This document shows, in pieces, positions 60,731-64,000 of a stretch of DNA of 64,000 nucleotides. The position numbers and the translations under genes were made by a program. Source of the DNA: Punica granatum (Eukaryota > Streptophyta > Magnoliopsida > Myrtales > Lythraceae); the NCBI RefSeq assembly GCF_007655135.1, contig NC_045134.1, positions 10,932,982 to 10,996,981 on the forward strand. The letters run 5' to 3'. How positions within the stretch are numbered: position 1 is the stretch's first letter; each line of letters starts with the position of its first letter. Under the pieces are notes generated by a model, which had not been told where the DNA came from, made no database searches, and saw only the letters and a list, made by a program, of their open reading frames with translations.

Positions 60731-61025
60731 TAAATGAATAAATCGAATTAATTAATTAAATAGAAACACACTGTGGATGACATTAATTTACAGTTGGAGA
60801 GGGGTCAAAAATTCAGAGGGGCATTCGCACGTGCTAACCCTCTAGTTGCATGGGACAACTAGCTCTCCTCCGAATAAACTGACCGAAGAGTTGGCAGAGA
60901 GGGGCGGTGGAAGCAATGAACTGTTCAACTCCCACACGTGCGGTCATTAGTACTTTTGCCCACTTCTTTGACCATGATTATTAACGTATGAAATCATTAG
61001 AATATTGCTATACATTGTTAATGGT

Positions 61026-61059
<34 letters not shown>

Positions 61060-61416
61060 CTTAATACACAATTAATTTACCAACAATCAGGGACGGGGCC
61101 AAGATTTTTCTTTAGGGGTGAAGCTAATGACTTGATATATACAATTCATAAATATTTATTTTAGCGGGGTAAAATAATAATTTAGCGTCTTATTATAGGG
61201 CAAAATCTTTAGAATTTATAAATTTGGGGGCAAAATGTCAAAGAAGCTTAAAATTGAAGGGGCATCCTCTTGACTTGAATGTTTCTCCGCCTCTGCCTAC
61301 AATATGTTGATGCTATGATTTTGAATAGATAAATTTCTATCAACGTGGATTAGTTCAAGTGATTTTATACTTGTTTCTCTTAAATAAGGTTTTCGATCGA
61401 ATCTTGTTTCCATATT

Positions 61417-61575
61417 ACCAACAAAGTGTTGGTTAAATGGTAAACAGTTATAACCTCTATAAGAAGGAGAACACAAGTTCGAGTCATGGGAAATACACTT
61501 TTATGGCGAAAAAATAAAGCTTAATACTTGATCTCTCGGAACTGCGAGAGCAATGTCTTTCACAATTTTTTACTT
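61417..61575 (+). mobile_element. SINE-like family C, copy 2, inside a family B SINE
   Basis: ACCAACAAAGTGTTGGTTAA, ATGGTAAACAGTT, AGTTCGAGTCATGGG (B box) and end GAGAGCAATGTCTTTCACAA match copy 1 at 60,571. Confidence 0.65.
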
Positions 61576-61604
61576 ACAAAAAATTCATATTTAGAGAGTT
61601 TTAC

Positions 61605-62054
61605 CCAATGTTATTAAAACCGAACCAGATGACATGCAGGTGAGGGTGTGGGTTCGTGGGTTTATGGGTTCGACCGGGAGTCGATGGATTGGACCACATG
61701 TTCAATTAATTATATAATAAATACTTATATTATTATGAAAAATAAGATGAATAATATTTCATGTTTAATATTAGAAAAATAAGGGAATAATGATGAATAA
61801 TAATGATAAAAAATGGTTGTAGTCTAATTGGTTAAAGGGTCTACATGTTAATTTGGAGTTAAAGGAGATATTTAATGAACCATTGAACTCATAAACCGGC
61901 CGGTTCAATGAATTTAGCTAACAAACCGATTGGTTCTACGGGTTCACTGGCTTAAAGGTGCACTTTCGATCCAAAGATAGAAGCGGCCAGGCATGGTGCC
62001 CGGTTTCTAGCTGACCAGTCGAACCGGCTTGTTCGGTCCGATTTTAATAACAAT
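61605..62054. mobile_element. hAT-like MITE of 450 bp, inside a family B SINE
   Basis: Left end CCAATGTTATTAAAACCG and right end (reverse complement) ATTGTTATTAAAATCG are inverted copies. The flanks AGTTTTAC (61597-61604) and AGTTTTAT (62055-62062) fit an 8-bp duplication with one change. The body has palindromic AACCGGCCGGTT near 61,895 and many CCGGTT motifs, as in a widespread plant hAT-derived MITE type. Confidence 0.65.
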
Positions 62055-62120
62055 AGTTTTATCTCTTAGTGAACTGATCTGACTCAAGCTGAATTAGTCG
62101 GAGTCCATTGCCCAATACCA

Positions 62121-62136
62121 AGGTGCCACTGAAAAT

Positions 62137-62168
<32 letters not shown>

Positions 62169-63014
62169 GTATGTATATGTATGTATGTATATATTTCTGG
62201 ATCGGCTTGCTAATTGAGGCTTTTGCCGAAACATACTTACAATGCATATTGCCCATTACTAAAAAGTCACTTTCATCTATTCCCTATAATTTTATTTGTA
62301 CTTTATCACGTTACATGACAAAGTATAATTAGCGGAAAAAAAAATTAGCAGGTTATCCAGGCCACAAAAGGAATATCGCGTCACAGGAGTCAGGAGACAC
62401 ACTTCCCTCGCACAGTGGACCGAAAAATGGGCTTCACTTTGATATCTTATCTTGGTTTTCCTTTGGGCCCACCAGATAGATGGGCCTGTTAGAATTTTAC
62501 TTTTCTTCGACATGATCGGGAAAGTAAAAGATATCTCCTCTTTCCCGATTTCAACTTCAACGAAACCCATGAATTTCTTAAAGTAACAAAGGATTCGGAT
62601 ATAAGAGATAATTAATACTGATGAGAATCGAACGCATCACATGTGCAAATTCGACATAATGGAACTCACCGTTAACTTGTTTCCACGACATTAACAACCC
62701 CACCGAGGGTGTGAAATATTTGATTCTGTCAACTATTCGATACTATTGCAGATGTAGTTAAGAAATGCGCCATCCCTATAAGCAGCTGATCACCTTCCAG
62801 ACCTACTCATATCCATTTTAGTTTTCTAAAAGCTAGAGAGAAGTAATATCTTGATCCTCAAAACTCTAGTTTGAATCCTAGAAGCTGTACAAGAAGCTCA
62901 AGCAGGAAAGATTAACCCGAATGAGAAGGATAATACGCTCATGTACTAAGGATCCGGCAGCCGGGGGAACTGCAGACTCTCCTGGAGAGTACTTCCTGGG
63001 AGTGACAGTTCGGA
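62121..63014. other. Intergenic DNA downstream of RPA2
   Basis: Starts with an (TA)n/(GTAT)n microsatellite (about 62,140-62,195). The rest shows no gene. It would hold the RPA2 3' untranslated region and polyadenylation signals, which I cannot place. Confidence 0.5.
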
Positions 63015-63844
63015 TCAGGCATTGCCAGTAGACTTGAAGTGATACTCATCTGTCGTTGAATAAACCAGTCCCTCCTCTTCAAGGTAATGAATTGCTTCCC
63101 TGATAATTCCAATCTTCGTTAGCAGGAACAATGTATTCTATTGAGAGCGAGAGAGAGAGAGATGTCCACATATGTAAGAGAGACTGACAAAGCAGGAGAC
63201 AGCGGTACATACTTGACTTTTTCGAGTGGAAGATTCAGTTGCTGAGCGACGTCATCGATGTGTGCACCCCTTATCACCTTCCTGAAACATTAGGCAGAAT
63301 TTTTCTTCATTATCACAGATACTAATGGAGGAATGAACGTTATACAAGATTCATCTGCAAGAAGTAAATGAAAAGAAGGCATATAGTTCAATGGGGAGAT
63401 CCTACAGGTATTGAGGGCGCTGCAGACAGTCCAGGACCATTTTGATGTTGTGACTGAGTCCATCGATCACAGGTTGGGCAGAAAACTGAAATGATTGCAT
63501 TAGGAATCATTAGATAGACAATTCAGAAAATTATTATTAAAATTCCTATGTAGGCTCATACTTGATTCGAAGGGGCAACAGGTTGCACTTTGAAGGGGGT
63601 ACTTGTCAATGGATTTGTCATCTGGGGTTGCATATTAAGGCCACCCTGAGATTTCTGCAAGCATACGTAGGTTTCCAATAACTCTCTATACCCGAGCTAC
63701 AGGGATGACTAAAACAAGTATGAATCGACAGAGGTTTTGTTAGACATATTCATTGGTCAAACTACCTGTAGCTTGGTGTTGTACACATGGACATAGATAC
63801 ACTCAATGAAGTGAGTTGTAATCTCATTGAAGTCAGTGACAGGC
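63015..63844 (-). CDS. RPA2: Replication protein A 32-kDa subunit, C-terminal part (gene continues beyond window)
   Basis: Middle subunit of the RPA heterotrimer, which binds single-stranded DNA in nuclear replication, repair and recombination. Five exons by splice sites: 63766-63844, 63562-63654, 63406-63485, 63213-63281 and 63015-63099, all GT-AG and in phase, giving 134 residues to a TGA. The first reads PVTDFNEITTHFIECIYVH, the end of the OB-fold (domain D) with the helix that contacts the other subunits. Next is a flexible linker with QPVAPSNQ, then the winged-helix domain (DGLSHNIKMVLDCL...GAHIDDVAQQLNLP...AIHYLEEEGLVYSTTDEYHF) that recruits repair factors. The sequence 63,851-64,000 looks like intron, so the N-terminal phosphorylation region and most of the OB-fold lie to the right of the window. 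Confidence 0.93.
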
Positions 63845-64000
63845 CTGGAAGAAATATATATACTCAAGGTTGTTAGATGTCTGCTTGAAAAGATTTCGTT
63901 CAAGGAATTCATTGGAAACGTTCATGATAAACTAGTGCCAGTTAAAAGGACAGGTTATCGTATGAAAAAGGCCATTAAGTGATATAACAATTCAGAAGCA

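Larger units (their letters stand above)
61339..62120 (+). mobile_element. SINE-like family B copy broken by two later insertions
   Basis: 5' part at 61339-61416 (GTGGATTAGTTCAAGTGATT, B-box-like GATCGAATCTTG), a middle piece at about 61,576-61,604 (AAAAAATTCATATTTAGAGA), and 3' part from 62,055 (AGTTTTATCTCTTAGTG, GCTGAATTAGTCGGAGTCC). The pieces are in the order seen in the intact copy at 53,118. Confidence 0.65.

Noticed and set aside
61605..62054. 3-bp AAT duplication (CACTA or Harbinger type) for the MITE
   Set aside because: AAT flanks the TTATTAAAA ends, but the 8-bp AGTTTTAC/AGTTTTAT pair also restores the SINE order, so a hAT assignment fits better.
1..64000. CRISPR array, operon or prokaryotic-type system
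   Set aside because: No regularly spaced direct repeats. Introns, plant transposons and SINEs show eukaryotic nuclear DNA.

Overview
The window is nuclear DNA of a flowering plant, most likely a eudicot: it is AT-rich, has spliced genes with GT-AG introns, and carries plant-type Ty1-copia elements primed by initiator Met-tRNA. The species cannot be fixed from the sequence. Only two host genes are supported. One is a complete minus-strand AP2-family gene at 29,716-34,520 (AINTEGUMENTA-LIKE 5 / PLETHORA 5 type, 9 inferred exons, 600 residues, including a 9-nt micro-exon). The other is the 3' part of a minus-strand gene for replication protein A 32-kDa subunit at 63,015-63,844, whose upstream exons lie beyond the right edge. 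Nearly everything else is transposable elements, their remains, or AT-rich intergenic DNA.

Layout. 1-5.4 kb: intergenic with a decayed copia RT/RNase H fragment. 5.4-9.6 kb: a composite gag-only LTR element with three LTRs, two internal regions and an abnormal right end made of an inverted piece of LTR, the whole flanked by the 5-bp duplication ATCCT. 12.2-18.9 kb: a non-autonomous hAT-like element (8-bp duplication TTCTTATG) split by a young, apparently intact Ty1-copia element (two 677-bp LTRs with one difference, one uninterrupted gag-pol frame, duplication CAGAT). 18.9-29.7 kb: intergenic, with copies of several SINE-like families and short tandem duplications. 29.7-34.5 kb: AIL5-like gene. 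35.8-43.2 kb: a Mutator-like element with 253-bp inverted ends and a 10-bp duplication CAAAAACTCT, split by a decayed copia element (duplication CTTTC), with a 319-bp foldback MITE inserted at its right tip. 45-53.8 kb: a second long inverted-repeat element, LINE and gypsy remnants, SINEs. 53.9-62.1 kb: microsatellite-rich DNA, a C35 run, and a SINE broken by another SINE and a hAT-like MITE. 63-64 kb: RPA2.

The genes do not form a pathway. The main content is nested insertion history, which can be ordered from the target-site duplications. I found no CRISPR array, no operon and no clear new multi-gene system. The most unusual structures are the inverted-tail three-LTR element, the two insertion nests with exact target duplications, and a set of tRNA-derived SINE families shared across the window. 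All exon boundaries were read by eye from splice sites and family conservation, with no transcript support.
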